This document shows positions 8,163-17,043 of a stretch of 22,083 bases of DNA, in pieces (the first letter of the stretch is position 1; every line of letters starts with the position of its first letter). The notes beneath the pieces are model-generated. The model had not been told where the DNA came from, ran no database searches, and worked only from the letters and a program-made list of their open reading frames with translations. Source of the stretch: a virus. The stretch spans positions 1 through 22,083 of IMG/VR virus record IMGVR_UViG_3300009593_000140; one strand, given 5' to 3'. A program made the position numbers and the translations under genes.

Positions 8163-11100
8163 TATACTAGACTCCCACTTAAAACTCGTACAGGTTGAAC
8201 ATCAAATCCTATACTGGTTACCTTTTCTCTCCTTAAACTCTGAGATTCTTCATTTAATATAGTGCTTCTAACTAAAACTTTATATTTACTTGTTGATCTT
8301 GCTAATGGAAGTTTAGGTCTTAAATCTATATTAAAAAATTGTTGCACCCCTTCTCCTCCTCCAGATGCAGATGTTCCAAATTGAATATCAAATTGATAAT
8401 ATACATTATCCGCCCCCCATTCCATCCTACCACTATCTTGATTACGTTCATATGTTCCTTGAAACAAAACAATCGAATCATCAATAGTTTCAACATAATT
8501 TTCATTATTAGTAAGTAGAACACTTTGAGTTTGAATTCTGGGACTAAAATCTACTGATCTTTCTGCTTGTTCTTCAACAATTTTTATTTCCTCTTCAGAT
8601 AGTGTATGGGCATCATTTGTAAAAACAATTCTTATAGTACCGTCTTGTTCTATTTGTGCATCATCTATATTTTTCCATTCTCCATCAGAATTTTGTTGTA
8701 TGTCATAAACTTCTGGTTGAATTTTTTCAGCAATAGTATCACCAACATTAAAAAGATTTGCTAAGAATCCTGCTCCAAGAGTTTCTAATGCATTAAAGTT
8801 ACTTACAAACTTTTTATATTTTTCGGAATCAGCACCTTGTGCAAAAAAGACTAATCCACCACAATATTTTAAATTACTCAATTCACTTATTGGTACTGGT
8901 TCTGTTGGAGCATCTGGATCTTCTACTTTTTGTACTGTTGGTCTTAAAATTTTTCTTTTAACTTTCTTAGGTAGTCCAGTAAACGGATCATCAATCACAA
9001 CTTCTTTTTCAATTGTCTCTAAACTTATTTCACTTACAGTATTTTTTGCGGCCTTTAATTTCATATTTTGTAATTTAGTTTTGAAATTTTTAACGCCTTT
9101 TCCATTAAAAGATTTAGAATATATTCCCGCAGAATTTAATCCTTGAGAAAAGAAAGCAATTAAATTTTGAATTTGATCATTTAATTTTTTAATATTTTTT
9201 ATCTGATTCTCTAAAAATTTAATATATTCATCAATATCTTTTACTATTCCTTGAACTTGTTTTTTAAATTTCTTTACTTGTCCTATTGCCTCTTGTATAG
9301 TAGAACCATATATAGGAAACAAATCTGAAACCCTTACATATTTCCAATTAGGAGTATCGTTTTTATTTGTCGTAAATAATTCAAAAGGACGATTTGGCGG
9401 ACCTGGCTCACCACCATCTGTTGGTATTTTTGTATCCCAAGAAAGAAGTAGACCATCAGGAGGACTTATATTAGGAACAAGCCAGGGATCTTCTTCAAAA
9501 GACCCATCATAATTCTGAAAACCTATAGAAATTGTAAGTTCTCTCATTTCATATGGAGTATCAACAACTCCTCCCACATCCATTTCATCATCATAATTAA
9601 ACAAATCTGTTTCTTTAAGGTCTGTAGTTGAAATTTCAACTCCATCAATTTTAATTGAAGCAACACTATAATTAACACCTAATGAAGGCACAACATCTAA
9701 CAATTTACCATAATTGAATTGAAACTTGCTATCAGCAAATACTTCATCTTTATAAAGGTTATGTGCCTGTTCAGAAAGATCATATGGTTTTAAAAATTGA
9801 TGATCAATTATCATTCCCTTTTTTAAACTCCTTACAAATCTCATATATGAAGCAACAACTCTTTGACTATCTGCACTATCTAATTCTTTAACCATTCTCG
9901 CTTTATACACATTTATTTTTGGAGTTCCTTGTGTCTCCCATTGATTTTTCATACCGATTCTAATTCGTTGTCCTTCTCTATCATTAGGAATAATATCTGT
10001 TATAACATTAGAATCCGCTTTCATTGTTCCAAAGAATGATAGATTTCTTGATGCTTGAGGCTTCTCTTGTGTATCTGGTCTAAACATAGGATAAGATAAT
10101 TGATTTAACTCCCCATCTTCTCTAATTGCACATCTAAATATTGGAAGTGTTGCCGAATTATAAGACTTCAAATTTGTTTTAATTATTTCACCTCTAACAC
10201 CCTTAACAATAACTCTATTTGATATTACCATTCCATTTTTAATGACTATTGGCTTATGCTCAACAACTGTAGCAGTAAAATTTGATAGTCCCATCACACC
10301 ACCTTCTTGAACTATTCTATCTCCCTTTTTAAACATAGGTATTTTATGAGTTGCTCCTACAGTTGAATTTGTAGTATCATCACTATCTTTATATGTTCCA
10401 TCTGGAAGTTTTTTCTCCCCCGTGTATGGTTTAAAATCTCCTGTTTCTGAAAACCATTCTGCATAGGGCTTACCGCTAACAAGTTGTCTTGTAGAGTCTA
10501 CTGGTTTAGTTAAAGGTTCTCCCATTTCAATTGTTTTCGTTTCTTCATCATTCTTTCCATTATCCGGTGAAGCCAATCGTTTCAATAATTCATCACTAAG
10601 AACATCTCCAAAATAATCTGCAAAAGATTGTACAACCTGAATTACAGAATTTATAGTTGGTAACGCAAACATTATAATATGTGCTTGATAATGACCAGAC
10701 CCAGATGGTCTATTATTATCAGGAGACGAACTTTCTAAAGACCTTACAATTTTATCCACAAATTCAGTAGGAGGAAGTTCTTTAACTATTAATTCTTTCT
10801 GAGTGAAATCTATAGTTTTAAGAAGAGTGTCCCTTGCATCATCCATTAGACTTCCATCTCCTGAATTTTCAACATCTCCACCCTGCCAAGTGTCAGGATG
10901 AAAAAAATTACGAATACTAAGAAGTGTATTATAGATATCGTCTTTTGTCATATCTGTATTTGAAACATCTCCTAAATCTTGATCTGGAGTTAATAGTGCA
11001 GTACCATTTTTTGTTTTTATAAAGTCTCCATCAGCACCTATCGCCATTGTTTTAGGATCTAATCCTCTTGCGGCCGCCGCAAGACCAATAATTGCTTGAT

Positions 11101-11428
11101 CTAATTTCTCGGTATTTACACGTGGAGGATATTGTCCATGTTCCCAAGGCCAAACAGTAACGCTACCCATTCCTATATTTTGCAAATCTTCAAGAGCAAC
11201 TATTAAAGAATCAATAGTTCTAATCAAAGGACCAGTAAGAGGATTTTTCATCATCACTAAAAAGGTCTTTGTTATTTGAAAAAACTGTATTAATTTATCA
11301 GCAACTTGAGAAAAATTATTTCCAAAAGTGTTTACACCTGTTAAAAATGCATTTAGTGCGACTGCCCCATCACCAAATATTGCCTGAGTTTTTTGTTCTA
11401 AAATAAGTTCTGTGTCTTGATCAGCCAT
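8162..11428 (-). CDS. 1088-aa baseplate-operon structural protein
   Basis: I do not recognise a T4 counterpart. Residues 1-95 are mostly helical and hydrophobic. Residues 350-700 are mixed alpha/beta with many short strands. A clear coiled coil spans about 711-760 (KKFKKQVQ through FLENQIKNIKKLNDQIQ). A basic linker near 817-832 follows, then a beta-rich C-terminal region to 1088. There is no signal peptide or enzyme motif. Its place between the gp5-like hub and the Ig-repeat protein suggests a baseplate or tail-tip component. Its start codon overlaps the stop of the preceding 54-aa gene by one base (TAATG), and an AAAGAGAA stretch upstream may act as ribosome binding site. Two of its segments, residues 5-13 and 735-749, recur in that 54-aa protein. 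Confidence 0.8.
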   Translation of the reverse strand: MADQDTELILEQKTQAIFGDGAVALNAFLTGVNTFGNNFSQVADKLIQFFQITKTFLVMMKNPLTGPLIRTIDSLIVALEDLQNIGMGSVTVWPWEHGQYPPRVNTEKLDQAIIGLAAAARGLDPKTMAIGADGDFIKTKNGTALLTPDQDLGDVSNTDMTKDDIYNTLLSIRNFFHPDTWQGGDVENSGDGSLMDDARDTLLKTIDFTQKELIVKELPPTEFVDKIVRSLESSSPDNNRPSGSGHYQAHIIMFALPTINSVIQVVQSFADYFGDVLSDELLKRLASPDNGKNDEETKTIEMGEPLTKPVDSTRQLVSGKPYAEWFSETGDFKPYTGEKKLPDGTYKDSDDTTNSTVGATHKIPMFKKGDRIVQEGGVMGLSNFTATVVEHKPIVIKNGMVISNRVIVKGVRGEIIKTNLKSYNSATLPIFRCAIREDGELNQLSYPMFRPDTQEKPQASRNLSFFGTMKADSNVITDIIPNDREGQRIRIGMKNQWETQGTPKINVYKARMVKELDSADSQRVVASYMRFVRSLKKGMIIDHQFLKPYDLSEQAHNLYKDEVFADSKFQFNYGKLLDVVPSLGVNYSVASIKIDGVEISTTDLKETDLFNYDDEMDVGGVVDTPYEMRELTISIGFQNYDGSFEEDPWLVPNISPPDGLLLSWDTKIPTDGGEPGPPNRPFELFTTNKNDTPNWKYVRVSDLFPIYGSTIQEAIGQVKKFKKQVQGIVKDIDEYIKFLENQIKNIKKLNDQIQNLIAFFSQGLNSAGIYSKSFNGKGVKNFKTKLQNMKLKAAKNTVSEISLETIEKEVVIDDPFTGLPKKVKRKILRPTVQKVEDPDAPTEPVPISELSNLKYCGGLVFFAQGADSEKYKKFVSNFNALETLGAGFLANLFNVGDTIAEKIQPEVYDIQQNSDGEWKNIDDAQIEQDGTIRIVFTNDAHTLSEEEIKIVEEQAERSVDFSPRIQTQSVLLTNNENYVETIDDSIVLFQGTYERNQDSGRMEWGADNVYYQFDIQFGTSASGGGEGVQQFFNIDLRPKLPLARSTSKYKVLVRSTILNEESQSLRREKVTSIGFDVQPVRVLSGSLV
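11066..11084. repeat. GC-rich perfect hairpin inside the 1088-aa gene
   Basis: An 8-base stem (TCTTGCGG against CCGCAAGA) encloses a 3-base CCG loop. It encodes Leu-Ala-Ala-Ala-Ala-Arg on the minus strand and is among the most GC-rich spots of the window. It may simply follow from the Ala codon choice; a function in the mRNA is not shown. Confidence 0.6.
11390..11416. repeat. Direct repeat copy A (start of 1088-aa gene)
   Basis: This 27-base segment encodes the DTELILEQK peptide on the minus strand. It matches 11554-11580 at 24 of 27 bases, including an uninterrupted 15-base run in the codons for ELILE. The copies are 164 bases apart and in the same orientation. Confidence 0.8.
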
Positions 11429-11592
11429 TATTGTTGATTCTCTTTCATAAGTTTTTTTGCATTTTCTATTTCATTTTCCAAAAATTTTATGTAAGTAGTA
11501 TTAAATTCTGCAACTTGATTTAATACATTTACCATATTACCATTAACTATTGGTTTTTCTTCTAAAATAAGTTCTTCGTCTTTTTCTATCAT
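11428..11592 (-). CDS. 54-aa mini-gene related to two segments of the 1088-aa protein
   Basis: This is a short gene linked to both neighbours: its ATG overlaps the gp5-like stop by four bases (ATGA) and its TAA overlaps the next ATG by one base. The product begins MIEKDEELILEEK and ends in a charged helix (TYIKFLENEIENAKKLMKEN). Residues 5-13 match residues 5-13 of the 1088-aa protein in 7 of 9 positions, and residues 34-48 match its coiled-coil residues 735-749 in 12 of 15 positions. The tight coupling and the retained protein similarity argue that it is a real gene. A role as partner, chaperone or assembly regulator of the 1088-aa protein is inferred. No family is recognised. Confidence 0.75.
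   Translation of the reverse strand: MIEKDEELILEEKPIVNGNMVNVLNQVAEFNTTYIKFLENEIENAKKLMKENQQ
11554..11580. repeat. Direct repeat copy B (start of 54-aa gene)
   Basis: This is the partner of the segment at 11390-11416 and encodes DEELILEEK on the minus strand. The three mismatches change two residues. This suggests a recent duplication or gene conversion of the 5' end of the 1088-aa gene, or strong constraint on the peptide. Confidence 0.8.
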
Positions 11593-13604
11593 GCTTTAAA
11601 TACCTTATCTATTTCTTGTTCAAATTTATCGAAATCTGCCATATTTTGTGCTGGACCACTCGGCCCCGAAGGTGTGGGAAAAGTCATTGCTTTTAATGCT
11701 TTATGTAAATTCTTTAATAAAGTATGAACATCTGATCCTTTACCTTTTAAAGCAATAAGCCCACCACTACTTAGTTCTACTTTTGCAAATTTATTTTCTA
11801 TTTGAACATCAGCCTTAGTATCAAATTTAATACCTGATGAGGCAGATGCTTCAAATTTTCCAGCCAATGCTTTTGTAGTAATATCTCCCAATTTGGTCGA
11901 TATATCTACTCCTTGCCCATCTACGTTTAAATGAGTAGCACTTCCTTTTGGGCCACTATTTAATTTAATCCCTCCACTGGCTCTAGACATATTTTGAGAT
12001 TCAAGTGTAATGGGTTTTAACATACATGTTTGTTTAATACCTGCCCCATGCAAGCCCTTTACAGATACGTTAAAACTACCTTCGGCAGTTTGTTCAAAAT
12101 CAGATCCAGCATTAAATTTTTGATTTCCAGCGGCATTATTTTCTATACTTGTCGCAACAAGTGTAGATTCTCCTGTTTCTGTTCTTTCTGATTGAGATTT
12201 TTTTGAGACTTTATTGGTTGGATCCCAGAGATCAAGTTGCATTTTTTCTAACTTAAATACAGAAGCACCCTCATCTTTTGCAGTTCCTATAAATTTAATA
12301 TTTTTTGCTTCTACAATAAAATCACCATTTCTTATTTGAGTATCAAAACTTCCTTCTCTGATTTCTAAATTTACATCACCAGAACCATCAAAAAGAATTT
12401 TAGAATTACCTGCACTTCTAGAATTATAAACACGATCCAATCTTCCTCTAACATTTTTTATATCATCACCTATAATATGAGTATAACTTTGACCATCTAC
12501 TAGATTATATTGATGACCAACAGTTGAATCTACCCTAGAACCATCAGGATAAAACTCAAGAAAACTTTGAGTTCTATGTAATAATCTAACTCTTTCTCCC
12601 CCAGGAGTATCATCAAATTCTAATAAATGTCCACTCTCGGTATATGTTACATGATTATAAGGATACTCAGGATTGAAATGTGTAGGAATTACATTTTGCC
12701 AACCAGATCCATCTGATTTTTCAACTCTCCCATGTATTTGTTCTTGAGCAGATTGTAAACTACCTGATATCCTATGCTGATTGAGTTGAATAGCACCCAA
12801 TGGCATTTTTGCAGACTTAGGATCTTTACTTTGTTTATCAAAGGTTTCTTGTTTTCTGTTTTTAAATTTTGTTCTATTTAAACCTAATAAATTAGTAGAT
12901 GGTAAAGATAAAATAGGTTTACCATCTGGATCAAACACCATTCTATTTTCGTCTGGATTTCTAGAAAATAATTGTAAAACCAATACAGGTTTAGCCTTTG
13001 GACCAGGAGCCCCCGATTCTAAATCTTTCGATTTATAAACACTTGCTTGTACTTTAGATTCGTCTTCGTTTTTACCAAAAAATATTGTAGAATTTTTTAA
13101 CGGTGTATCTCCTGTAAATGAGTATTGCATTTCCGAATATTGATTATGTTCTATAACTTTTGCGGGAGATCCTGTACGAAATCTATCAATGGCTAAGGGT
13201 GGATATGGAGCATTTTGTCTTTCTGCCATTGTTCTAGGATCATAAAACCCTCTATCAGGATTTGAAAAATTTTCGGGTATTCCTCCTGATGAACCCAAAA
13301 TAACAGGTTCTTGTGCTTCTCTTCCATCTCTAAAGAAACCAAATACATGAGTTCCCTCTACTAATCCAGTAGGTGTACGACCTATTCCAGATATAGCCGC
13401 AGAAGTTACAGGTTGTATAACATCTGCCCAAGGAAGATGTTCTGTGGGAATATTTTCTTTATCGTCTGTATGAAAACCTATGCATCTTACTTTAACTCTT
13501 CCAAGATAAAGAGGATCTTTTCTGTCTTCTACAACTCCGTAAAACCAGACAAATCCTTCTAATCCCATAAAGTCTGTAAAATCCATCATGCTTACATTAC
13601 TCAT
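11589..13604 (-). CDS. 5: Baseplate hub/spike protein gp5-like, without lysozyme domain
   Basis: This 671-aa protein has an N-terminal OB-fold domain at about 15-110 (FYGVVEDRKDPLYLGRVKVR, then LPWADVIQPV and GTHVFGFFRDG), the gp5/VgrG hub signature. A second gp5/VgrG-type segment is at about 325-380 (SGHLLEFDDTPGGERVRLLH, then FYPDGS and VDGQSYTHIIGD). From about 400 to 625 there are short beta repeats suited to a triple-stranded needle, then a C-terminal helix and a Pro/Gly linker. T4 gp5 carries a lysozyme domain between these parts; I see no T4-lysozyme-like Glu-8-Asp-5-Thr arrangement or fold signature here. It would form the trimeric spike that punctures the outer membrane. The start has a strong GGGGAGGT site, and the ATG directly abuts the gp27-like stop. 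Confidence 0.9.
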   Translation of the reverse strand: MSNVSMMDFTDFMGLEGFVWFYGVVEDRKDPLYLGRVKVRCIGFHTDDKENIPTEHLPWADVIQPVTSAAISGIGRTPTGLVEGTHVFGFFRDGREAQEPVILGSSGGIPENFSNPDRGFYDPRTMAERQNAPYPPLAIDRFRTGSPAKVIEHNQYSEMQYSFTGDTPLKNSTIFFGKNEDESKVQASVYKSKDLESGAPGPKAKPVLVLQLFSRNPDENRMVFDPDGKPILSLPSTNLLGLNRTKFKNRKQETFDKQSKDPKSAKMPLGAIQLNQHRISGSLQSAQEQIHGRVEKSDGSGWQNVIPTHFNPEYPYNHVTYTESGHLLEFDDTPGGERVRLLHRTQSFLEFYPDGSRVDSTVGHQYNLVDGQSYTHIIGDDIKNVRGRLDRVYNSRSAGNSKILFDGSGDVNLEIREGSFDTQIRNGDFIVEAKNIKFIGTAKDEGASVFKLEKMQLDLWDPTNKVSKKSQSERTETGESTLVATSIENNAAGNQKFNAGSDFEQTAEGSFNVSVKGLHGAGIKQTCMLKPITLESQNMSRASGGIKLNSGPKGSATHLNVDGQGVDISTKLGDITTKALAGKFEASASSGIKFDTKADVQIENKFAKVELSSGGLIALKGKGSDVHTLLKNLHKALKAMTFPTPSGPSGPAQNMADFDKFEQEIDKVFKA

Positions 13605-15323
13605 CTAGGCTACCTCCCCATAATCAAAAGCCGTGTTAAGATTCTCATCAAATGCATTCTCAAGAATATTATCATCATCTTTTAATCTATCAAATAAAGT
13701 ATCTTTTAATAATTTCATTACTGTTACATAACTTCCATTATGATTAACATTATGCATAATTTTTGTTATTAAATACATACCAGAATAAAAAGTATGGTCT
13801 TCACCTTGATAATAATTCGATGGTAATTTTAATTCTATTACTTCTCCAACTGTTCGACCTTGATCACCAGGAACTGTTATTTCAGTTATTATATTTTTCA
13901 ATTGTCGTGCTTGAGCATAACCCTGTATCAAATATCTTTCTACTTGTTTATCTACTGAAATTGCATTCATATCATTTTCCGTCATAACATTTTGTAACAT
14001 GCTTGTAATTGCTTTTTCATTATGTTGAAAATTAGTTGAAACATATCTATAAAACGATTCTGATGCATCAACACCATAATGTTGTTTAGGCGCCATTGGA
14101 TTTTTTTCTCCACCAACATGACGAAATTCTTCAAAATTTTTATAATAATCATATTCATAATAATCTTGTCTTTGATTAGATTTAAACAATCTTGATGTAA
14201 ATCTAGGATCTTGTCCATCTGTAGGAACATATGCTGAACTTGATTGTTGCTGAATTGTACCTATTCTTTGAAGTATTGGATCATATGTTAAAAGTCTTCC
14301 AGAATACATTCCTTCTATTAAATTGTTCAATACATTAAATGTAGATTCTATTTTATATTGCGTTACAGAAAAACTATTTTCCAAATCCGTAGGATCTATC
14401 ATATCTCCTGGTCGTATTATATAAGTTGCAACATGTGGTCTAGTAGAAATTGATTGAGGAGTAGTTTCTATTTTAACCCCCTGCTCTCTAGCCTTTTCAC
14501 TAAGGATTCCAGCATCTGGTCCTTTTTCTGCAATTATTTCAGTAATTGGAGCAACACCTGTTACTGCAGGAGTTTGTGTAACTTGAGGATGTAATAAATC
14601 TGATAATGATTTAAAATTAAAACCGTATCTGTTTTCAAAAAACACAAATCTTCCAAAATTTGCTTTTTTTGTTTCTCCTTGTGTTTGAACATTTGAAGCA
14701 ACTGATCTTTTTACAACCATATCTATTGCTTGAAAAGGTCTTATGCTAGGAAACACAAAATGCATTCCAAACCAAGTTGCATCTGCATCTCCCTTTTTGT
14801 CATAAATTAATCTTTTTTGATTTTTAACAAATCTGTCTTTTTGAATATATTTTGTATAAATGTCATTAATAATATTAGAAGCCAATTGTGCTTTCCATGA
14901 TTGAGACACTTTATTTCTTAAATTTGCAATAAATTCATCTGAACAAAATTCTAAAACATAAAAAGACCTTGGACCATCATTTATTGTTGCTGATCTTTTG
15001 ATGATTGTATATTCATTTTTTGATTTTTGAATACCACTCTTTGAACCTAACATTGTACTATTAAATTCTATTATGATTTTTTCATGCCCTATAAGAGGAA
15101 TTCTTTCATCTAAAGCGGCAGTATCTAATATTTTAACATCACCAGTTATAACATTACTATCAAATAAGGCTTCTTGTACAGTAAATCCTGCAATTACACT
15201 ATTCCTGTCTGACTCAACCACATATTTTTGTCCTCTATAATTTATAAAGGTAATAGTCCATTCGACTTCTCCAGCCGCTAAAGCATGTGGTTCTGTATAT
15301 TGAACTGTTGGATTTGTACTCAT
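13605..15323 (-). CDS. 27: Baseplate hub subunit, gp27-like
   Basis: This 572-aa protein is longer than T4 gp27 (391 aa), the torus at the centre of the hub to which gp5 binds. N-terminal beta domain: EWTITFINYRGQ, then a strand pattern with FTVQEALFDSNVITGDVKIL and LIGHEKIIIEF, as in hub tube-like domains. Middle: a helical region with ASNIINDIYTKYI and an IRPFQAIDMVVKRS stretch. C-terminus: GRTVGEVIELKLP, then FYSGMYLITKIMHNVN and YVTVMKLLKD, which parallels the T4 gp27 end where a substrate-like strand is followed by HELSNNNSVTHLYMF. It lies immediately before the gp5-like gene and overlaps gp53 by four bases. The assignment rests on remembered pattern and gene order, so it is moderate. 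Confidence 0.7.
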   Translation of the reverse strand: MSTNPTVQYTEPHALAAGEVEWTITFINYRGQKYVVESDRNSVIAGFTVQEALFDSNVITGDVKILDTAALDERIPLIGHEKIIIEFNSTMLGSKSGIQKSKNEYTIIKRSATINDGPRSFYVLEFCSDEFIANLRNKVSQSWKAQLASNIINDIYTKYIQKDRFVKNQKRLIYDKKGDADATWFGMHFVFPSIRPFQAIDMVVKRSVASNVQTQGETKKANFGRFVFFENRYGFNFKSLSDLLHPQVTQTPAVTGVAPITEIIAEKGPDAGILSEKAREQGVKIETTPQSISTRPHVATYIIRPGDMIDPTDLENSFSVTQYKIESTFNVLNNLIEGMYSGRLLTYDPILQRIGTIQQQSSSAYVPTDGQDPRFTSRLFKSNQRQDYYEYDYYKNFEEFRHVGGEKNPMAPKQHYGVDASESFYRYVSTNFQHNEKAITSMLQNVMTENDMNAISVDKQVERYLIQGYAQARQLKNIITEITVPGDQGRTVGEVIELKLPSNYYQGEDHTFYSGMYLITKIMHNVNHNGSYVTVMKLLKDTLFDRLKDDDNILENAFDENLNTAFDYGEVA

Positions 15324-15898
15324 GACTGGTAAACACCCCGTAATTCATTTAAACATTGTTTAGCATAAGTATTTTCTACTAGAATAATGTTTTTCTTTTT
15401 ATTATTTTCTTTTATCACATGATCATAATTCTTTATTGTTCTTCTATTACCATCCGCCAAAGTATCATAAGTTTCTTTATCTACAATTGCTACCTTTTCT
15501 AACACTCTAGCATTATCTGCACTTTTAGGAACGGCATGTCTCAATATTTGTTCATAATGATGTACTCCTGCTTTTGCATTTTCTACTGTTCCATATGCAT
15601 CTTCAATATAAAATTGTAACTGTTCTCCAAATAGGGGCCAATCATATATTGGATCTTGAATTTCATTTGCTAAAAGTATTAACCAAACAAAATCAGGAGA
15701 ACCATAATATTTTGTCGATACTGTATCTGGTCTTTCAAAATCTTCTATACGATAAGGATAATAAGATGCAACATGTTTAAATATGCCTTTATTCATATTT
15801 ACTCTAGACATTATATTTGTTGCAAGAGTTCCACGAATAGGTTTAATTTTATCTATGTTATAATAATTTGATCTATAATTTCTAAAAAAATCTGACAT
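15320..15898 (-). CDS. 53: Baseplate wedge subunit gp53
   Basis: At 192 aa it is almost the length of T4 gp53 (196 aa). In T4 it clamps adjacent gp6-gp25 units around the hub. The family signature is clear at about 60-90: KYYGSPDFVWLILLANEIQD followed by PIYDWPL, equivalent to YGNPQLYWVLLMCNDNYDPYYGW in T4. The N-terminus (FFRNYRSNYYNID) precedes a basic segment, and the C-terminal third is a lysine-rich helix region. The ATG at 15898 has a good AGAGAGG site and overlaps the previous stop by one base; its own stop region overlaps the gp27-like ATG by four bases. Confident. Confidence 0.93.
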   Translation of the reverse strand: MSDFFRNYRSNYYNIDKIKPIRGTLATNIMSRVNMNKGIFKHVASYYPYRIEDFERPDTVSTKYYGSPDFVWLILLANEIQDPIYDWPLFGEQLQFYIEDAYGTVENAKAGVHHYEQILRHAVPKSADNARVLEKVAIVDKETYDTLADGNRRTIKNYDHVIKENNKKKNIILVENTYAKQCLNELRGVYQS

Positions 15899-17043
15899 TA
15901 AAAATTCCTCTCTGCATGTGATCTATCCAGACCAAAATTTTCTTTAAAACTCAACTGCATTTGTATTTGTGTAGGTAGTCCTGTGTCATCAAAAAAAGTA
16001 GGTGCATATTTTACTTTTATTGATGTTAAAAAAGAACTTCCTATTTGATGTATTTTTTTATTCTGCTTACCCTTACTATAAAATCGAATCTTATATGTAT
16101 TAGGAAACTTAAAAAAAGCACTATTCATTCCATGATTAGATACCAGTTTTATTTGTTTTTTGGGACCTACAGTAAGAGAAGGATCTAGTTCCGGTCCTGA
16201 CATCTGCATTGCTTCTTCTTCAGATACATCATATTGTTCTGCAACTATAGGGCCAAGTTCAACTTTGGGTAAACTTGGTAACGAACCATCTTTTAAATTT
16301 ACTATAATACTCATTACTCTTTTAGATTCGTCACTATCTTTAGGATTAAATTCAAAAGCAAAATTATGAGTTCTTAACTTCTTTACTCCTGCAAATATAA
16401 GACTTGTATATGGATTTCTTTGGGCTCTCATAGACATTGCCGCCATTTGTTCACCCTTAGCATTTGAACCACCAAGTTTAGCCAAATTCCCAAAAGCAGA
16501 AGACACATTAAATTTTATTCTATTAGCAAAATCATCCCGAAGCCCTTCACTATCAACATATGGCATCGCCATTTGTTTTACATCTTTACCTACATTTTTA
16601 TAAAAATTCATTGTATTTTCTAAAAAACCAGAGTCCGTACCTGCTTGAAACTTTCCAAAATTTTCTTGTATAGTATCTGTTATTTTATTAACATTTTGAG
16701 ATAACATTTCTCCAAAAACACCCATATTAACTTCGTTATAATCTGAACTATATTGTGTCTTCAATGAACCAGTAGGTAAATGTAAAAGAAATGCTCTACC
16801 ATTCGTATAAAAATTACTTTGATTATCATCTTCTATCAATTTTTGAAATTGATGCTGACCATTAAATCCATCTTTTGATTTTTGTTCTTCAACCCACACT
16901 CGTTCAGTAATTAACATGAAATGTTGTAATCCTTGAGTTACTCCAATTCCTTCAGGATACTCATATCTAGCCAGACCACCCAATTCTTTGCTTAAATTAC
17001 TTGCTATAGTTGGATCTTTTAAACTTTCTCTAACAATGCTCAT
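15898..17043 (-). CDS. 48: Baseplate tail-tube cap/initiator, gp48-like (copy B)
   Basis: This 381-aa protein is close to T4 gp48 (364 aa), which with gp54 forms the platform on the hub from which the tail tube polymerises. The diagnostic part starts near residue 211: NPYTSLIFAGVKKLRTHNFA then FEFNPKDSDESKRVMSIIVN, matching the NRTKVFTWDLTPRSTEDLMAII block of T4 gp48. The C-terminus (SFLTSIKVKYAPT, GLPTQIQMQLSFKENFGLDR) matches the T4 gp48 end, including the aliphatic strand and E-x-x-x-L-x-R turn. The N-terminal 150 residues are more divergent. It overlaps the neighbouring paralogue by four bases (ATGA), so translation is coupled. gp54 function is the main alternative. Confidence 0.75.
   Translation of the reverse strand: MSIVRESLKDPTIASNLSKELGGLARYEYPEGIGVTQGLQHFMLITERVWVEEQKSKDGFNGQHQFQKLIEDDNQSNFYTNGRAFLLHLPTGSLKTQYSSDYNEVNMGVFGEMLSQNVNKITDTIQENFGKFQAGTDSGFLENTMNFYKNVGKDVKQMAMPYVDSEGLRDDFANRIKFNVSSAFGNLAKLGGSNAKGEQMAAMSMRAQRNPYTSLIFAGVKKLRTHNFAFEFNPKDSDESKRVMSIIVNLKDGSLPSLPKVELGPIVAEQYDVSEEEAMQMSGPELDPSLTVGPKKQIKLVSNHGMNSAFFKFPNTYKIRFYSKGKQNKKIHQIGSSFLTSIKVKYAPTFFDDTGLPTQIQMQLSFKENFGLDRSHAERNF

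Noticed and set aside
10134-10140. Further CTAAATA on the plus strand
   Set aside because: It lies inside the 1088-aa gene in antisense orientation with no gene downstream; a chance match in AT-rich coding sequence.
11070-11077. GCGGCCGC as a cloning or vector scar
   Set aside because: It is inside a continuous reading frame encoding an Ala run, and a second copy at 21977 does the same; no vector sequence is seen.
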